A stretch of 64,000 nt of DNA, from NCBI RefSeq assembly GCF_004340665.1, contig NZ_SLWO01000001.1, positions 97,317-161,316 on the forward strand, read 5' to 3'. A program made the position numbers and the translations under genes. The notes under the pieces are model-generated. The model did no database searches, was not told the DNA's origin, and worked only from the letters and a program-made list of their open reading frames with translations. This DNA comes from Pedobacter psychrotolerans. GTDB taxonomy: Bacteria; Bacteroidota; Bacteroidia; Sphingobacteriales; Sphingobacteriaceae. Every line of letters starts with the position of its first letter. The stretch's first letter is position 1. Positions 8,022-17,545 of this stretch are shown here, in pieces.

Positions 8022-9482
8022 GGTTTTGGTATTTAAACTTTCGACGACTTTCACTTCGCCTTTTTCTAATAATATTCTTTTTCCCAGGCAGGTTGGTAGC
8101 TGCGATTCAAAATGGCCAACGTAAATTAAGGTCATTCCGTTACTACACAACTCATCAATCAGTTGGTTAAAATGCTGTGTTTGCTGTTGGTCTAAGCCCT
8201 GGCAGGGTTCATCCAGAATTAATAATTCAGGGTTTTTGATAATGGTTCTCGCCAATAAAACCAGTCGCTGTTTTCCCAGCGGAAGGGTGCTTAACAACTC
8301 ATCTTTGCTTGCCGTTAAACCAAAATATGCTACAAGCTCATTCACCTGTTCGCTTTTTGAATAGGGCAGTTGCTGAAATAAACCTACGGTATCATAAAAT
8401 CCTGAAGCGATGCTTTGCCAAACGGTTGCATTAGGATCGAAATACCAATGAAACTCTGGAGAGATTAAGCCGATGTGCTGTTTAATATCCCAGATGCTTT
8501 CGCCACTACCACGTCTGTTACCAAATAGATAAAGTTCGTTGGCGTAAGATTGCGGGTGATCACCATTTACAAGACTTAATAAGGTTGATTTGCCTGAACC
8601 ATTGTGTCCCTGTAATAACCATTTCTCGCCAGCTTTAACTTCCCAATTGATGTTTTTCAAAACCTGTTTCTCACCATAGCTGATATTTACATCAACCATT
8701 TTAACAATTTGCTGAGAAGAATAAACCGGAGATTCTTTTAAAAAATCAGGGATTTCTCTAAAATGTTTTTCAGCAGTTGATGGAGTTATTTCATTAGATT
8801 CAACTTCAATTAAATGGCCATTTTTGATTTCAGCAAAGCGATTGATGGAAGCAGGTAATTCTGAATCGTTACTGATTAAAATCAATTTAACGCCTTCAGC
8901 AGAAACTTTATCCAGTAAAATGTTTAAATTTTTTCGGGATGCCGCATCTAATCCTGTATATGGCTGATCGATGATTAGCAATTGGGGTTTTAACCAAAGG
9001 GCTTTAACCAATTGCAGTTTTTTATGTTCGCCGCTAGATAATTCTATTAATTGTGAACTGGCGAACGAAGAAAAATTTAAGGATTCTAAAATAGGTTCAA
9101 CCTGATCGAAATGAAGTCCTTTTTCTTTGCCATAACTCACCAATTCTGCATGAACGGTTAACGTATCTTTTGCCTGCTGACTGGTATAGCGTTGCTGATA
9201 ATAGAAGTTTGCAACACCCTCTAAGTTTTTAAACTGATACCAGCTTTCTACAAATAAAACTTCCGCAGGTAAATTACTATTATTGTTAAAATTGATTTTT
9301 ATTGCACCATCAGCTTGTTGCAAGCCTGCTATTATTTTTGCTAAAGAGGTTTTACCACTGCCACTTTCACCAAACAAAATATAATTATCGCCCTTATTGA
9401 TCGTCCAATTCAGATCCCTTAACACCGATTTTTGCTGGTGTTTTAGGTTTAAATTCTGAATACTGACGAAACTTTCTTTCAT
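7989..9482 (-). CDS. ModF-like twin ABC ATPase
   Basis: A 497-residue protein with two ABC ATPase domains and no membrane segment. It resembles E. coli ModF (PhrA) throughout its second half, where SLVNGDHPQSYANELYLFG and GSGESIWDIKQHIG are near-matches to the ModF segments I remember. Domain 1 has Walker A GESGSGKTS and signature LSSGEHKK, but Walker B ends IDQPYTGLD, with Gln in place of the catalytic Glu. Domain 2 has GHNGSGKST, a degenerate signature LPLGKQR, and a normal LLILDEP. ModF function is poorly defined. It sits between leuD and leuB although it has no known BCAA role. The last 12 or so residues come from a palindromic repeat. Confidence 0.85.
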   Translation of the reverse strand: MKESFVSIQNLNLKHQQKSVLRDLNWTINKGDNYILFGESGSGKTSLAKIIAGLQQADGAIKINFNNNSNLPAEVLFVESWYQFKNLEGVANFYYQQRYTSQQAKDTLTVHAELVSYGKEKGLHFDQVEPILESLNFSSFASSQLIELSSGEHKKLQLVKALWLKPQLLIIDQPYTGLDAASRKNLNILLDKVSAEGVKLILISNDSELPASINRFAEIKNGHLIEVESNEITPSTAEKHFREIPDFLKESPVYSSQQIVKMVDVNISYGEKQVLKNINWEVKAGEKWLLQGHNGSGKSTLLSLVNGDHPQSYANELYLFGNRRGSGESIWDIKQHIGLISPEFHWYFDPNATVWQSIASGFYDTVGLFQQLPYSKSEQVNELVAYFGLTASKDELLSTLPLGKQRLVLLARTIIKNPELLILDEPCQGLDQQQTQHFNQLIDELCSNGMTLIYVGHFESQLPTCLGKRILLEKGEVKVVESLNTKTRHFEEQSNLV

Positions 9483-9518
9483 GTTTTTTTAAATGATTAT
9501 ACCGATTTTTATGTGTGG

Positions 9519-9608
9519 TCGTCATTGCGAGGTACGAAGCAATCTAAATGCGATGGGTTGAAGAACCTAGCGATATTTGTAGGATTGCTTCGTGCCTCGC
9601 AATGACGA
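9519..9608. repeat. Long palindromic intergenic repeat (CATTGCGAGG type)
   Basis: Outer arms TCGTCATTGCGAGG / CCTCGCAATGACGA and inner arms ACGAAGCAATC / GATTGCTTCGT enclose about 40 bp of loop. It fills most of the gap between leuD and the ModF-like gene. This is the best preserved of the copies in the window. Confidence 0.88.
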
Positions 9609-9637
9609 ATGTAACTTTAGCCTTTAAGCCTCAATTT

Positions 9638-10219
9638 TTACCTTTTCTCAAATTCTTCAATCAGGCTCTTTTGGTTCAGGATGAAATCTATATCATCATA
9701 ACCGTTAATTAAGCACGATTTTTTGTAAGGATTGATCTCGAAAGATTCCTGTGCACCAGTTTCAATAATGGTTACCGTTTGGTTTTCTAAATCAACTTCT
9801 AATGGTGACTTAGCATTATGATCAACAGCTTTAAAAATCTGAGCTAAAAATTCCTCGCTTACCTGAATGGGCAATAAGCCATTATTTAGCGCATTTCCTT
9901 TAAAAATATCAGCAAAGAAACTACTGATCACGGCATCAAAACCAGCATCCTGAATGGCCCAGGCGGCATGCTCACGGCTACTTCCGCAACCAAAGTTTTT
10001 ACCGGCAACCAAAATTTTACCGTTATAGGTTGGGTCGTTTAAAACGAAATCAGCTTTTGGTTGGTTATCGTTTTCGTAACGCCAATCGCGGAACAAGTTT
10101 TCACCGAAACCTTCACGGGTAGTCGCTTTTAAAAACCTCGCCGGAATAATCTGGTCGGTATCAATGTTTTCTATGTTTAAAGGCACCACTGCCGATGTTA
10201 ATTTTGTGAATTTTTTCAT
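9638..10219 (-). CDS. leuD: 3-isopropylmalate dehydratase small subunit
   Basis: The swivelling domain of isopropylmalate isomerase; together with LeuC it converts 2-isopropylmalate to 3-isopropylmalate. The 193-residue length, [14 protein letters not shown] near the N-terminus and the conserved [15 protein letters not shown] loop are diagnostic. In Bacteroidota operons leuC and leuD are normally adjacent; here they are separated by an ABM-domain gene and a methyltransferase gene. Confidence 0.95.
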   Translation of the reverse strand: MKKFTKLTSAVVPLNIENIDTDQIIPARFLKATTREGFGENLFRDWRYENDNQPKADFVLNDPTYNGKILVAGKNFGCGSSREHAAWAIQDAGFDAVISSFFADIFKGNALNNGLLPIQVSEEFLAQIFKAVDHNAKSPLEVDLENQTVTIIETGAQESFEINPYKKSCLINGYDDIDFILNQKSLIEEFEKR

Positions 10220-10227
10220 TGTAATAG

Positions 10228-10262
10228 TATCAAGTTACGAGTATCAGGTATCAAGACCTATA
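10228..10262. repeat. Heptamer-periodic tract
   Basis: Successive 7-mers AGTATCA, AGTTACG, AGTATCA, GGTATCA, AGACCTA stand in the leader of leuD. The phase is kept while the words change. Confidence 0.7.
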
Positions 10263-10281
10263 TCCCGCGCTATTGTAATGT

Positions 10282-10968
10282 TTATTTATTTGCGGCAAAA
10301 ACTACAAAATTGTAATACTGATAATAGCAATTTGCATTTTGTAGTCCTGCATTTTCCAACCATTCTAATTGAGGTTTCAAAGGCGCCATGATGTCAACTT
10401 TGATTCGCTCGAAGGCACTATGTTTTTCCTCTTCTGTTAAATTCGGATTCTGTGCCACATGATTTTTCCAGTTTTCGGTATAAATCTTTTCTGCTAAATC
10501 TGTTCCACCTAAAACCTGGTCGGCATTGATAAACCAGCCTCCAGATTTTAGCGTTTTAGCAATTTTGATAAAAAGTTGTTGCTTCAATTCATCTGGCAGA
10601 TGGTGGATGGCCAATCCTGAAACAACCAAATCGTAATGGTTTTCAGGTAGATCAACCGTAGCAAAGTCTGCATTTAAAAAGTTGATGTTCTCATTTCCTT
10701 CGAAACGTTCTTCTGCTTTTTTAAGCATGGCTGAAGAAATATCCACTAATGTTATTTTGGCCTCGGGATATTTCTCATGGAAAAAAGCACTCATCAGTCC
10801 TGTTCCTGCACCTACATCTAAAATGTTTTTTACAATGCTAACTTCTTCTGATAGGGTCAAAGCCGTTTTATAAAAATCATTGAAACAAGGGATAAGGAAC
10901 TGCCTTTGCCAGTCGTACTTTTCGGAGACCGCATTGAACTGGTTTTGTATTTCTTGTAATGTTTCCAT
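10282..10968 (-). CDS. Class I SAM-dependent methyltransferase
   Basis: A 228-residue Rossmann-fold methyltransferase. Motif I is ILDVGAGTGLMSAFF, the ribose-binding acidic residue follows in ITLVDIS, and motif post-II/III is seen in NADFATVDLP and YDLVVSGLAIHHL. The substrate is unknown; it resembles the UbiE/trans-aconitate methyltransferase-like group. It lies inside the leu genes, between leuD and the ABM-domain gene, as a passenger of the operon. Confidence 0.85.
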   Translation of the reverse strand: METLQEIQNQFNAVSEKYDWQRQFLIPCFNDFYKTALTLSEEVSIVKNILDVGAGTGLMSAFFHEKYPEAKITLVDISSAMLKKAEERFEGNENINFLNADFATVDLPENHYDLVVSGLAIHHLPDELKQQLFIKIAKTLKSGGWFINADQVLGGTDLAEKIYTENWKNHVAQNPNLTEEEKHSAFERIKVDIMAPLKPQLEWLENAGLQNANCYYQYYNFVVFAANK

Positions 10969-11050
10969 TTTGTTTATCGCTTAAGTTTATTAAGTTTTTG
11001 TCCGTCAACATGACGGGTGCTGTTAGGTTTGTCGAAAATAATTTCTAACA

Positions 11051-11344
11051 TCATTTCTCAACTGCTACATAGTGCTCAACAATTGGAAAAGGCTCATAAA
11101 AATGATGTAATAATTTTTTCCAATCCTGGTATTCTGCCGAACTTCTAAAACCCTTGGTATGTGACTCTAAAGTTTCCCAATTTACCAGCAGAATATACTT
11201 GTCAGCTTCTTCAATGCATTTCTTTAGTTGATGAGAAATGTAACCATCCATCAATGAAATGATTTTTTCAGCCTTGATAAAAGCTTTTTCAAAATCAGCT
11301 GATAACCCAGCTTTTACATTTAATATCGCAACTTCTAAAATCAT
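11051..11344 (-). CDS. ABM-domain (antibiotic biosynthesis monooxygenase-like) protein
   Basis: A 97-residue single ferredoxin-like ABM domain: a strand ILEVAILNVKAG, a helix FEKAFIKAEKIIS, YISHQLKKC, then YILLVNWETLESH with the conserved Trp and a final FYEPFPIVEHY. Members are small dimeric oxygenases, haem-degrading enzymes or proteins without known activity; nothing here decides between them. It lies between leuC and the methyltransferase gene on the same strand. Confidence 0.82.
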   Translation of the reverse strand: MILEVAILNVKAGLSADFEKAFIKAEKIISLMDGYISHQLKKCIEEADKYILLVNWETLESHTKGFRSSAEYQDWKKLLHHFYEPFPIVEHYVAVEK

Positions 11345-11357
11345 ATATTTTGAAAGT

Positions 11358-11421
11358 TGTCATTCTGAGGAACGAAGAATCTTTTTCTTAGGTTGCAGAT
11401 GCTTCCTTCATCAGCATGACA
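11358..11421. repeat. Degenerate palindromic intergenic repeat
   Basis: Left arm TGTCATTCTGAGGAACGAAG and right arm ending CATCAGCATGACA form an imperfect fold-back of the same family as the other long palindromes. It fills the leuC / ABM-gene gap. Confidence 0.75.
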
Positions 11422-11428
11422 GTTATCT

Positions 11429-12835
11429 TCAAACCTTCTCCAGCAAATCCCTTACATCCGTAATCACGCCTGTTACAGCAGCAGCAGCAGCCGTAAGTGG
11501 ACTGGCCAATAATGTGCGGGCATTTTGTCCTTGTCTACCTTCAAAGTTTCTGTTTGATGTAGAAACACAATACTTACCTGCCGGGATTTTGTCTTCGTTC
11601 ATACCTAAACATGCACTGCAACCCGGTTCACGTAACTGAAAGCCAGCTGCTTCAAAAATCCTGTCCAAACCTTCACTCTTGGCTTGTTGCTCTACTTGTT
11701 TTGAACCTGGAACAATCCAAACGGTTACATTATCGGCTTTGCGTTTATCTTTAACGAAATCAGCCACTTCGCGTAAATCTTCAATGCGAGAATTGGTACA
11801 ACTTCCGATGAAAACATAATCAACTGGTTTACCAATTAAAGATGCATCATCATCAAAACCCATGTAATCCAGCGCCTTTTGATACGAAAGTTTTTCTTTT
11901 TCTGGCTGAGCGTTGGTTGCCGGGATATGTTCCTGGATGCCCATTCCCATTCCTGGGTTGGTTCCATAAGTAATCATTGGGGCAATATCTGCTGCGTTAA
12001 AAGTCAGCACGCTATCGAATTTTGCATCAGCATCACTGTACAAAGTTTTCCAGTAGGCTAATGATTTATCCCATTCTTCGCCTGCGGGAGCAAATTCTCT
12101 TCCCTTAATGTAATCGAATGTAGTTTGATCTGGTGCGATTAATCCTCCTCTGGCACCCATTTCAATACTCATGTTGCAAATCGTCATGCGGGCTTCCATA
12201 CTTAAAGCCTCAATTGCCGAACCTGCGTATTCGATGAAATAACCTGTTCCACCAGCTGCAGAAATTTGAGCGATGATGTACAGAATGATATCTTTTGCAC
12301 CAACACCTTTTTCCAATTCACCATTCACCTCAATTTTCATGGTTTTTGGCTTCGATTGCAATAGACATTGTGTTGCGAAAACCTGCTCTACCTGTGAGGT
12401 CCCTATACCGAAAGCAATTGCGCCAAATGCGCCATGCGTAGAGGTATGACTATCACCGCAAACCATCGTTTTTCCGGGTAAGGTAATGCCTAACTCTGGT
12501 CCAATGACGTGAACAATGCCTTGAAACGGATGACCTAAGCCATATAATTCAATTCCAAATTCTGCACAATTTTTAGTGAGCATATCCACCTGATAGCGGG
12601 AAAGCTCCTCTTTAATGGGTTGTAACTGGTTTAAAGTCGGTACGTTATGATCGGCAGTTGCCACCGTTTGCTGCGGACGAAAAACAGGCAATACTCTTTT
12701 TCGTAGACCATCAAAAGCCTGTGGTGATGTTACTTCATGAATTAAGTGCGTATCAATATATAAAATATCAGGAAATCCTTCTTCGCTCTTAACGACGTGT
12801 GCATCCCAAATTTTCTCGACTAATGTTTTTGACAT
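11429..12835 (-). CDS. leuC: 3-isopropylmalate dehydratase large subunit
   Basis: The catalytic aconitase-family subunit of isopropylmalate isomerase. It carries the 4Fe-4S ligands in [13 protein letters not shown] and in [14 protein letters not shown], the [18 protein letters not shown] segment, and [12 protein letters not shown]. The length of 468 residues is normal. It is preceded by ilvC across a short gap that holds a perfect inverted repeat. Confidence 0.96.
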   Translation of the reverse strand: MSKTLVEKIWDAHVVKSEEGFPDILYIDTHLIHEVTSPQAFDGLRKRVLPVFRPQQTVATADHNVPTLNQLQPIKEELSRYQVDMLTKNCAEFGIELYGLGHPFQGIVHVIGPELGITLPGKTMVCGDSHTSTHGAFGAIAFGIGTSQVEQVFATQCLLQSKPKTMKIEVNGELEKGVGAKDIILYIIAQISAAGGTGYFIEYAGSAIEALSMEARMTICNMSIEMGARGGLIAPDQTTFDYIKGREFAPAGEEWDKSLAYWKTLYSDADAKFDSVLTFNAADIAPMITYGTNPGMGMGIQEHIPATNAQPEKEKLSYQKALDYMGFDDDASLIGKPVDYVFIGSCTNSRIEDLREVADFVKDKRKADNVTVWIVPGSKQVEQQAKSEGLDRIFEAAGFQLREPGCSACLGMNEDKIPAGKYCVSTSNRNFEGRQGQNARTLLASPLTAAAAAVTGVITDVRDLLEKV

Positions 12836-12850
12836 TTTATTATGTTTTGT

Positions 12851-12883
12851 AAACCTTATAGGTTTTTAAAACCTATAAGGTTT
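12851..12883. repeat. Perfect 16-bp inverted repeat between ilvC and leuC
   Basis: AAACCTTATAGGTTTT and its exact reverse complement are separated by one base (33 bp in total). It lies 8 bp from the ilvC stop and about 15 bp from the leuC start. It is not followed by a long T-run, so it may be an RNA processing or stability hairpin rather than a terminator. The motif looks like a dispersed element. Confidence 0.85.
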
Positions 12884-12891
12884 GAGTTTTA

Positions 12892-14373
12892 TTATGCAGT
12901 TTTAATGGCCTTCATCGCAGTCATTGCCTTGCGTAAAGTAGCGCCAATTTGTTCTACTTCGTGTGAGCGGATGGCCTCATTCACATCAATTAATTTTCTG
13001 TTATCAACAGCGCCATCTTTACCTTCGTTAAAGTTTTTACCTACTAGATCGGTATCCACTTTTTTCATGAAATCAGCCAATAATGGTTTACAAGCCTGAT
13101 CGAATAAATAACAACCGTATTCTGCGGTATCAGAAATCACTCGGTTCATTTCGAATAATTTCTTACGGGCAATGGTATTGGCAATAAGTGGTGTTTCGTG
13201 TAACGACTCATAATAAGCAGATTCTGGTTTGATCCCTGCTTGAACCATGGTTTCGAAAGCCAATTCAACTCCTGCACGTACAAAGGATACCATTAAAGTA
13301 TAGTGATCGAAATATTCCTGCTCACCGATTTTAACATCGCCAGCCGGTGTTTTTTCGAAGGCTGTTTCACCTGTTTCTGCTCTCCACTTTAATAAATTTT
13401 TATCTCCGGCAGCCCAGTCTTCCATCATGGTGCGACTAAATTCACCACTCATGATATCATCTTGGTGTTTTTGGAACAAAGGACGCATGATGTCTTTCAG
13501 TTCTTCTGAAATTTCGAAAGCTTTGATTTTAGCTACATTGCTCAAACGGTCCATCATTGCAGTAATTCCACCTTGTTTTAATGCTTCAGTAATTACCTCA
13601 ACGCCATACTGAACCAATTTAGAAGCATAACCTGCATCGATACCTTTTTCCACCATTTTATCGAAAGATAGGATGGATCCAGTTTGCAACAATCCGCAAA
13701 GGATAGTTTGCTCACCCATTAAATCTGATTTAACTTCAGCAACGAAAGATGATTTTAATACACCTGCTCTATGACCGCCTGTACCAACGCAATATGCTTT
13801 AGCCTGTGCCAAACCTTTACCTTGCGGATCATTTTCAGGGTGTACAGCAATTAAAGTTGGTACGCCAAAACCACGAACATATTCTGCTCTCACCTCACTG
13901 CCTGGGCATTTAGGAGCAACCATGATCACGGTTAAATCTTTACGGATCTGCATGCCTTCTTCCACGATGTTGAAGCCGTGTGAGTATAACAATGTTGCGC
14001 CTTCTTTCATTAGGGGCATAATTGCATTTACGACAGCTGTATGTTGTTTATCAGGTGTAAGGTTAATTACTACATCAGCATTTGGAATTAATTCTTCGTA
14101 AGTACCAACCTTAAAGTTGTTTTCAGTTGCATTTTTCCACGAATCTCTCTTGCCTTCAATAGCTTCTTTGCGCAACGTGTAGCTTACATCTAAACCACTA
14201 TCTCTTAAATTTAAACCTTGGTTTAAGCCTTGCGCACCGCAACCAACAATTACCAGTTTTTTCCCTTTTAGAGCACTAACGCCATCTAAAAATTCGTTGC
14301 TGTCCATGAAATCGCAAACACCAAGTTGGTTTAATTTTTCTCTAAGAGGTAATGTGTTAAAATAATTTGACAT
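12892..14373 (-). CDS. ilvC: Ketol-acid reductoisomerase, class II (long form)
   Basis: Performs the alkyl shift and NADPH-dependent reduction of acetolactate or acetohydroxybutyrate in the valine and isoleucine pathways. The 493-residue length marks the class II form with a duplicated knotted C-terminal domain, as in E. coli. The nucleotide loop is [15 protein letters not shown] with a following [23 protein letters not shown] and [13 protein letters not shown] are also seen. It lies between the DinB-like gene and leuC. Confidence 0.96.
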   Translation of the reverse strand: MSNYFNTLPLREKLNQLGVCDFMDSNEFLDGVSALKGKKLVIVGCGAQGLNQGLNLRDSGLDVSYTLRKEAIEGKRDSWKNATENNFKVGTYEELIPNADVVINLTPDKQHTAVVNAIMPLMKEGATLLYSHGFNIVEEGMQIRKDLTVIMVAPKCPGSEVRAEYVRGFGVPTLIAVHPENDPQGKGLAQAKAYCVGTGGHRAGVLKSSFVAEVKSDLMGEQTILCGLLQTGSILSFDKMVEKGIDAGYASKLVQYGVEVITEALKQGGITAMMDRLSNVAKIKAFEISEELKDIMRPLFQKHQDDIMSGEFSRTMMEDWAAGDKNLLKWRAETGETAFEKTPAGDVKIGEQEYFDHYTLMVSFVRAGVELAFETMVQAGIKPESAYYESLHETPLIANTIARKKLFEMNRVISDTAEYGCYLFDQACKPLLADFMKKVDTDLVGKNFNEGKDGAVDNRKLIDVNEAIRSHEVEQIGATLRKAMTAMKAIKTA

Positions 14374-14420
14374 CGTTTTTATTGGTTAATTTCTATTTAT
14401 TATCGGTTTATGTTTTATTC

Positions 14421-14882
14421 CTATATCAGTTTTTTCAGTGCCAAAGCGTAACCGAAATGTACATTATCATGTCCAACTGTTGTGGTCAACACTTCTTCAA
14501 TGCTTTTTAATTCTACACCATAAGTTGCAGTTGTAAAAGGAGTAATATTGGAGAAGCTACCATTGGAGTAATCCTCTTTTATCTTTTCAATGCTTGCTAA
14601 TGCCAGCGCTTTCAGTTCTGCAACTTCATCTGCAGTTACAGTGTAAGTCGGACGGGTATCTTTTTTATAAAACTCATTAAATTTTACTGTACTCGCATCT
14701 TCCAAAATCCCTGTACGCACGTAGCAAAGCGTTTGTGTACTCACCACGATGTGGCCGAAGTTCCAAATGATGTTGTTGTTAAATCCATCTGGAATTTTAT
14801 TCAATTGTTCGATAGATAAGCTTTCTACCAACTGAATAAATGCTTTGCGTGAGTTGATTATAAAATTAAATACTTCGTTCAT
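14421..14882 (-). CDS. DinB-family protein
   Basis: A 153-residue four-helix-bundle protein of the DinB/YfiT superfamily. LVESLSIEQLNKIPDGFNNN, then IIWNFGHIVVSTQ carries the first metal-type His, and a late GHDNVHFGYALAL carries the second His pair. Members include bacillithiol- or mycothiol-dependent transferases; the substrate is unknown. I start at ATG 14882 (MNEVFNFI); the longer frame upstream to 14981 is translated palindromic repeat. It lies between ilvN and ilvC. Confidence 0.85.
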   Translation of the reverse strand: MNEVFNFIINSRKAFIQLVESLSIEQLNKIPDGFNNNIIWNFGHIVVSTQTLCYVRTGILEDASTVKFNEFYKKDTRPTYTVTADEVAELKALALASIEKIKEDYSNGSFSNITPFTTATYGVELKSIEEVLTTTVGHDNVHFGYALALKKLI

Positions 14883-14898
14883 TGTTGTTTCTTTTAGG

Positions 14899-14986
14899 TC
14901 ATTGCAAGTCTGGATTTGTGTGAGCCGAAGCAATCTTATTATGGTTGATCTTAAAGATTCCTTCGTCGTTCCTCCTCGCAATGACG
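14899..14986. repeat. Degenerate palindromic repeat
   Basis: Left arm GTCATTGCAAGTC with CCGAAGCAATCTTA, right arm AAGATTCCTTCGTCGTTCCTC with CTCGCAATGAC. It occupies the ilvN / DinB-gene gap and creates a spurious in-frame extension of the DinB-like protein. Confidence 0.78.
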
Positions 14987-14998
14987 ATTTTATTATGG

Positions 14999-15637
14999 TT
15001 ACATGGTGAAAATTTTCTCTCCCTTATCAAGGAACTCATTTTCTACCAACTCTTCTCCTGGTTCAAAAGCTTCAAATTCTTTTAACTTTTCGTGGAAGCC
15101 CGCACTGTCTTTAATAATCGCTACTCTTGCAGATCTTACAAATTCAATCAGTTCGTAAGGTTCTAAGGCTTTCACCAAAGCATCCGTTTCTTCTCTATGA
15201 CCAGTAACTGCAAAAACTGTATAATCTTTACGGATTACCACAGCACTTGCACCATATTGTCTCAACAAACGCTCAACTGTAACTTTCTCTGCAATTTCAT
15301 CTGTAGATACTTTGTATAGTGCCAATTCCTGCCAGATAATTTCTTCGTTGGTATTAAAATAAACCTTTAATACTTCGATTTGCTTTTCAATCTGACGGGC
15401 TAATTTTCTCACCACTTCATAACTTTCAGTAATCACAATATTAAAACGGTGAATTCCATCAATTTCTGATGGAGAAGTATTCAAACTTTCGATATTAATT
15501 TTTCTTTTGGAGAAAATAATTGCAATCCTGTTTAATAAACCGATCCGATTTTCAGCATATACGGTGATGGTATATTCTTGCTTTCCGTCCAAGTCGGCTT
15601 TATCTATTGTATGTTGTATTGTGTTTTCAGTACTCAT
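14999..15637 (-). CDS. ilvN: Acetolactate synthase small (regulatory) subunit
   Basis: The ACT-domain subunit that activates IlvB and confers valine feedback. The N-terminal ACT domain is clear (YTITVYAENRIGLLNRIAII, then RKINIESLNTSPSE) and a second C-terminal domain follows. I start at ATG 15637 (MSTENT), giving 212 residues; a longer frame to 15742 reads through a palindromic repeat. It lies directly downstream of ilvB. Confidence 0.93.
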   Translation of the reverse strand: MSTENTIQHTIDKADLDGKQEYTITVYAENRIGLLNRIAIIFSKRKINIESLNTSPSEIDGIHRFNIVITESYEVVRKLARQIEKQIEVLKVYFNTNEEIIWQELALYKVSTDEIAEKVTVERLLRQYGASAVVIRKDYTVFAVTGHREETDALVKALEPYELIEFVRSARVAIIKDSAGFHEKLKEFEAFEPGEELVENEFLDKGEKIFTM

Positions 15638-15658
15638 GATAATTTCTTTATGTGTTGC

Positions 15659-15732
15659 CGTCATTTCGACCTTGTGGAGAAAGTCTTTGTTCAAAGTTCT
15701 CTCCGTTTCGCTGCGCTCCAGTCGAGATGACG
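15659..15732. repeat. Long palindromic repeat (CATTTCGAC type)
   Basis: CGTCATTTCGAC at the left and GTCGAGATGACG at the right, with inner GGAGAAAGTCTTTG / GTTCTCTCC, form a fold-back of about 74 bp in the ilvB / ilvN gap. It is a subtype of the same dispersed family. Confidence 0.82.
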
Positions 15733-15772
15733 ATTGCGCCAAGCTTTTTACTTTAGTCTTTTCGCTTTATTC

Positions 15773-17524
15773 TTATTTAAGTCTAATCTCACTCACACTC
15801 ATTCCTTGAGGAACCATAGGAAAAACGTTATTTTCTCTTCCAACCATTACTTCTAGCAGATAAGAACCTTCGTGATTAATCATCGTTTCTAAAGCTTTTC
15901 TTAAGTTAGCACGTTCATCAACTTTATCAGCCTCAATATAATATGCTTTAGCTAATGCCACAAAATCAGGACTGGTGATGTTCACAAATGAATAACGTTT
16001 ATCGTGAAATAATTGTTGCCATTGGCGAACCATTCCTAAGAAGCGGTTGTTCAAAATCAGGATTTTTACGGCTGCTCCAAATTGCATAATGGTACCCAGT
16101 TCCTGTGGGGTCATTTGGAAGCCACCATCACCAATAATGGCAATTACCGTTTTATCCGGAGCGCCATATTTAGCACCAATTGCGGCTGGTAAACCAAAAC
16201 CCATTGTGCCTAAGCCACCAGAAGTAATATTGCTACGGGTATTGTTGAATTTCGCGTAACGGCATGCCACCATCTGGTGCTGACCAACATCAGTTACAAT
16301 TACAGCATCTCCGCCACAAATCTCATTGATATTACGCAATACTTCGCCCATTGTCATTTCATCACTCGTTGGGTAAAGTTCCGGCGTGATCACCTGATCA
16401 ATTTCCTGCTGGTTATAATCTTTGAATTTAGCTAACCATTCTTCGTGTTTATTTTCAGTAACCAGGTTGGTTAATAATGGTAGCGTTTCTTTGCAATCTC
16501 CCCAAACACCAACATCTGCTTTCACATTTTTATCAATTTCTGCAGGATCAATATCCAGATGGATGATCTTCGCCTGTTTTGCATATTTATCTAAACGACC
16601 CGTTACGCGGTCATCGAAACGCATCCCAATAGCGATTAAGACATCACATTCATTGGTTAAAACATTTGGTCCGTAATTACCATGCATTCCTAACATTCCA
16701 ACATTTAACGGGTGGGAAGTTGGGATTGCACTTTCACCTAAAATCGTCCATGCAGCAGGAATGCCACTTTTCTCTATGAATGTCTTAAATTCTTTTTCTG
16801 CATTTCCTAAAACAACACCTTGCCCGAATAACACGAACGGTTTTTTAGCTGAATTAATTAATGTTGCAGCTTGCTCTATATATTCTACCCTAACTTTTGG
16901 TTTTGGGCGATAAGAGCGGATATGGTTGCACTTTACATATTCCGGAAATTCTTCAATTTGCAACTGTGCATTTTTGGTGATATCAATCAAAACAGGGCCT
17001 GGTCTGCCGCTTTTGGCAATATAAAAAGCCTTTGCTAATACCTCCTGAATTTCATTGGCATCAGTAACCTGATAATTCCATTTGGTAACTGGTGTCGTGA
17101 TGTTGATTACATCCGTTTCCTGAAAAGCATCTGTTCCTAATAAATGTGCGAAAACCTGCCCAGTGATACAAACAAGAGGCGTACTGTCAATTTGGGCATC
17201 GGCTAAACCAGTTACCAAATTAGTTGCACCCGGTCCGCTGGTTGCAAAACAAACGCCGACTTTGCCGCTTGCCCTGGCAAAACCTTGAGCTGCATGAATA
17301 CCACCTTGTTCATGGCGGACTAAAATATGTTGCAATTTCTCTGCGTAATCGTAAAGTGCATCATAAATTGGCATGATTGCTCCACCAGGATAGCCGAAAA
17401 TGGTAGTTACGCCTTCTTCAATCAGTCCATTCAACAAAACCTGAGAGCCTGTTCCTTTGAATAAGGTTTTTGAGGTTTCTGCTTTTGCCTCGGGTTGTGG
17501 TATTGTATCTTGTGCAGTTTCCAT
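15773..17524 (-). CDS. ilvB: Acetolactate synthase large (catalytic) subunit
   Basis: TPP- and FAD-dependent synthesis of acetolactate or acetohydroxybutyrate, the first shared step to Val, Leu and Ile. GYPGGAIMPIYDAL, the catalytic Glu in RHEQGGIHAAQGFARA, and the TPP-binding GDGGFQMTPQEL followed by NNRFLGMVRQWQ are present. The 583-residue length is usual. It starts 21 bp after the ORF6N gene and is followed by ilvN. Confidence 0.96.
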   Translation of the reverse strand: METAQDTIPQPEAKAETSKTLFKGTGSQVLLNGLIEEGVTTIFGYPGGAIMPIYDALYDYAEKLQHILVRHEQGGIHAAQGFARASGKVGVCFATSGPGATNLVTGLADAQIDSTPLVCITGQVFAHLLGTDAFQETDVINITTPVTKWNYQVTDANEIQEVLAKAFYIAKSGRPGPVLIDITKNAQLQIEEFPEYVKCNHIRSYRPKPKVRVEYIEQAATLINSAKKPFVLFGQGVVLGNAEKEFKTFIEKSGIPAAWTILGESAIPTSHPLNVGMLGMHGNYGPNVLTNECDVLIAIGMRFDDRVTGRLDKYAKQAKIIHLDIDPAEIDKNVKADVGVWGDCKETLPLLTNLVTENKHEEWLAKFKDYNQQEIDQVITPELYPTSDEMTMGEVLRNINEICGGDAVIVTDVGQHQMVACRYAKFNNTRSNITSGGLGTMGFGLPAAIGAKYGAPDKTVIAIIGDGGFQMTPQELGTIMQFGAAVKILILNNRFLGMVRQWQQLFHDKRYSFVNITSPDFVALAKAYYIEADKVDERANLRKALETMINHEGSYLLEVMVGRENNVFPMVPQGMSVSEIRLK

Positions 17525-17545
17525 AATTATGTTTTTGCGGTTCTA

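Noticed and set aside
14883..14981. In-frame N-terminal extension of the DinB-like protein (33 codons)
   Set aside because: It is the translation of a palindromic repeat copy and has no conserved look; ATG 14882 fits the family start.
15638..15742. In-frame N-terminal extension of IlvN (35 codons)
   Set aside because: It reads through the CATTTCGAC-type palindrome; the ACT domain begins normally after ATG 15637.
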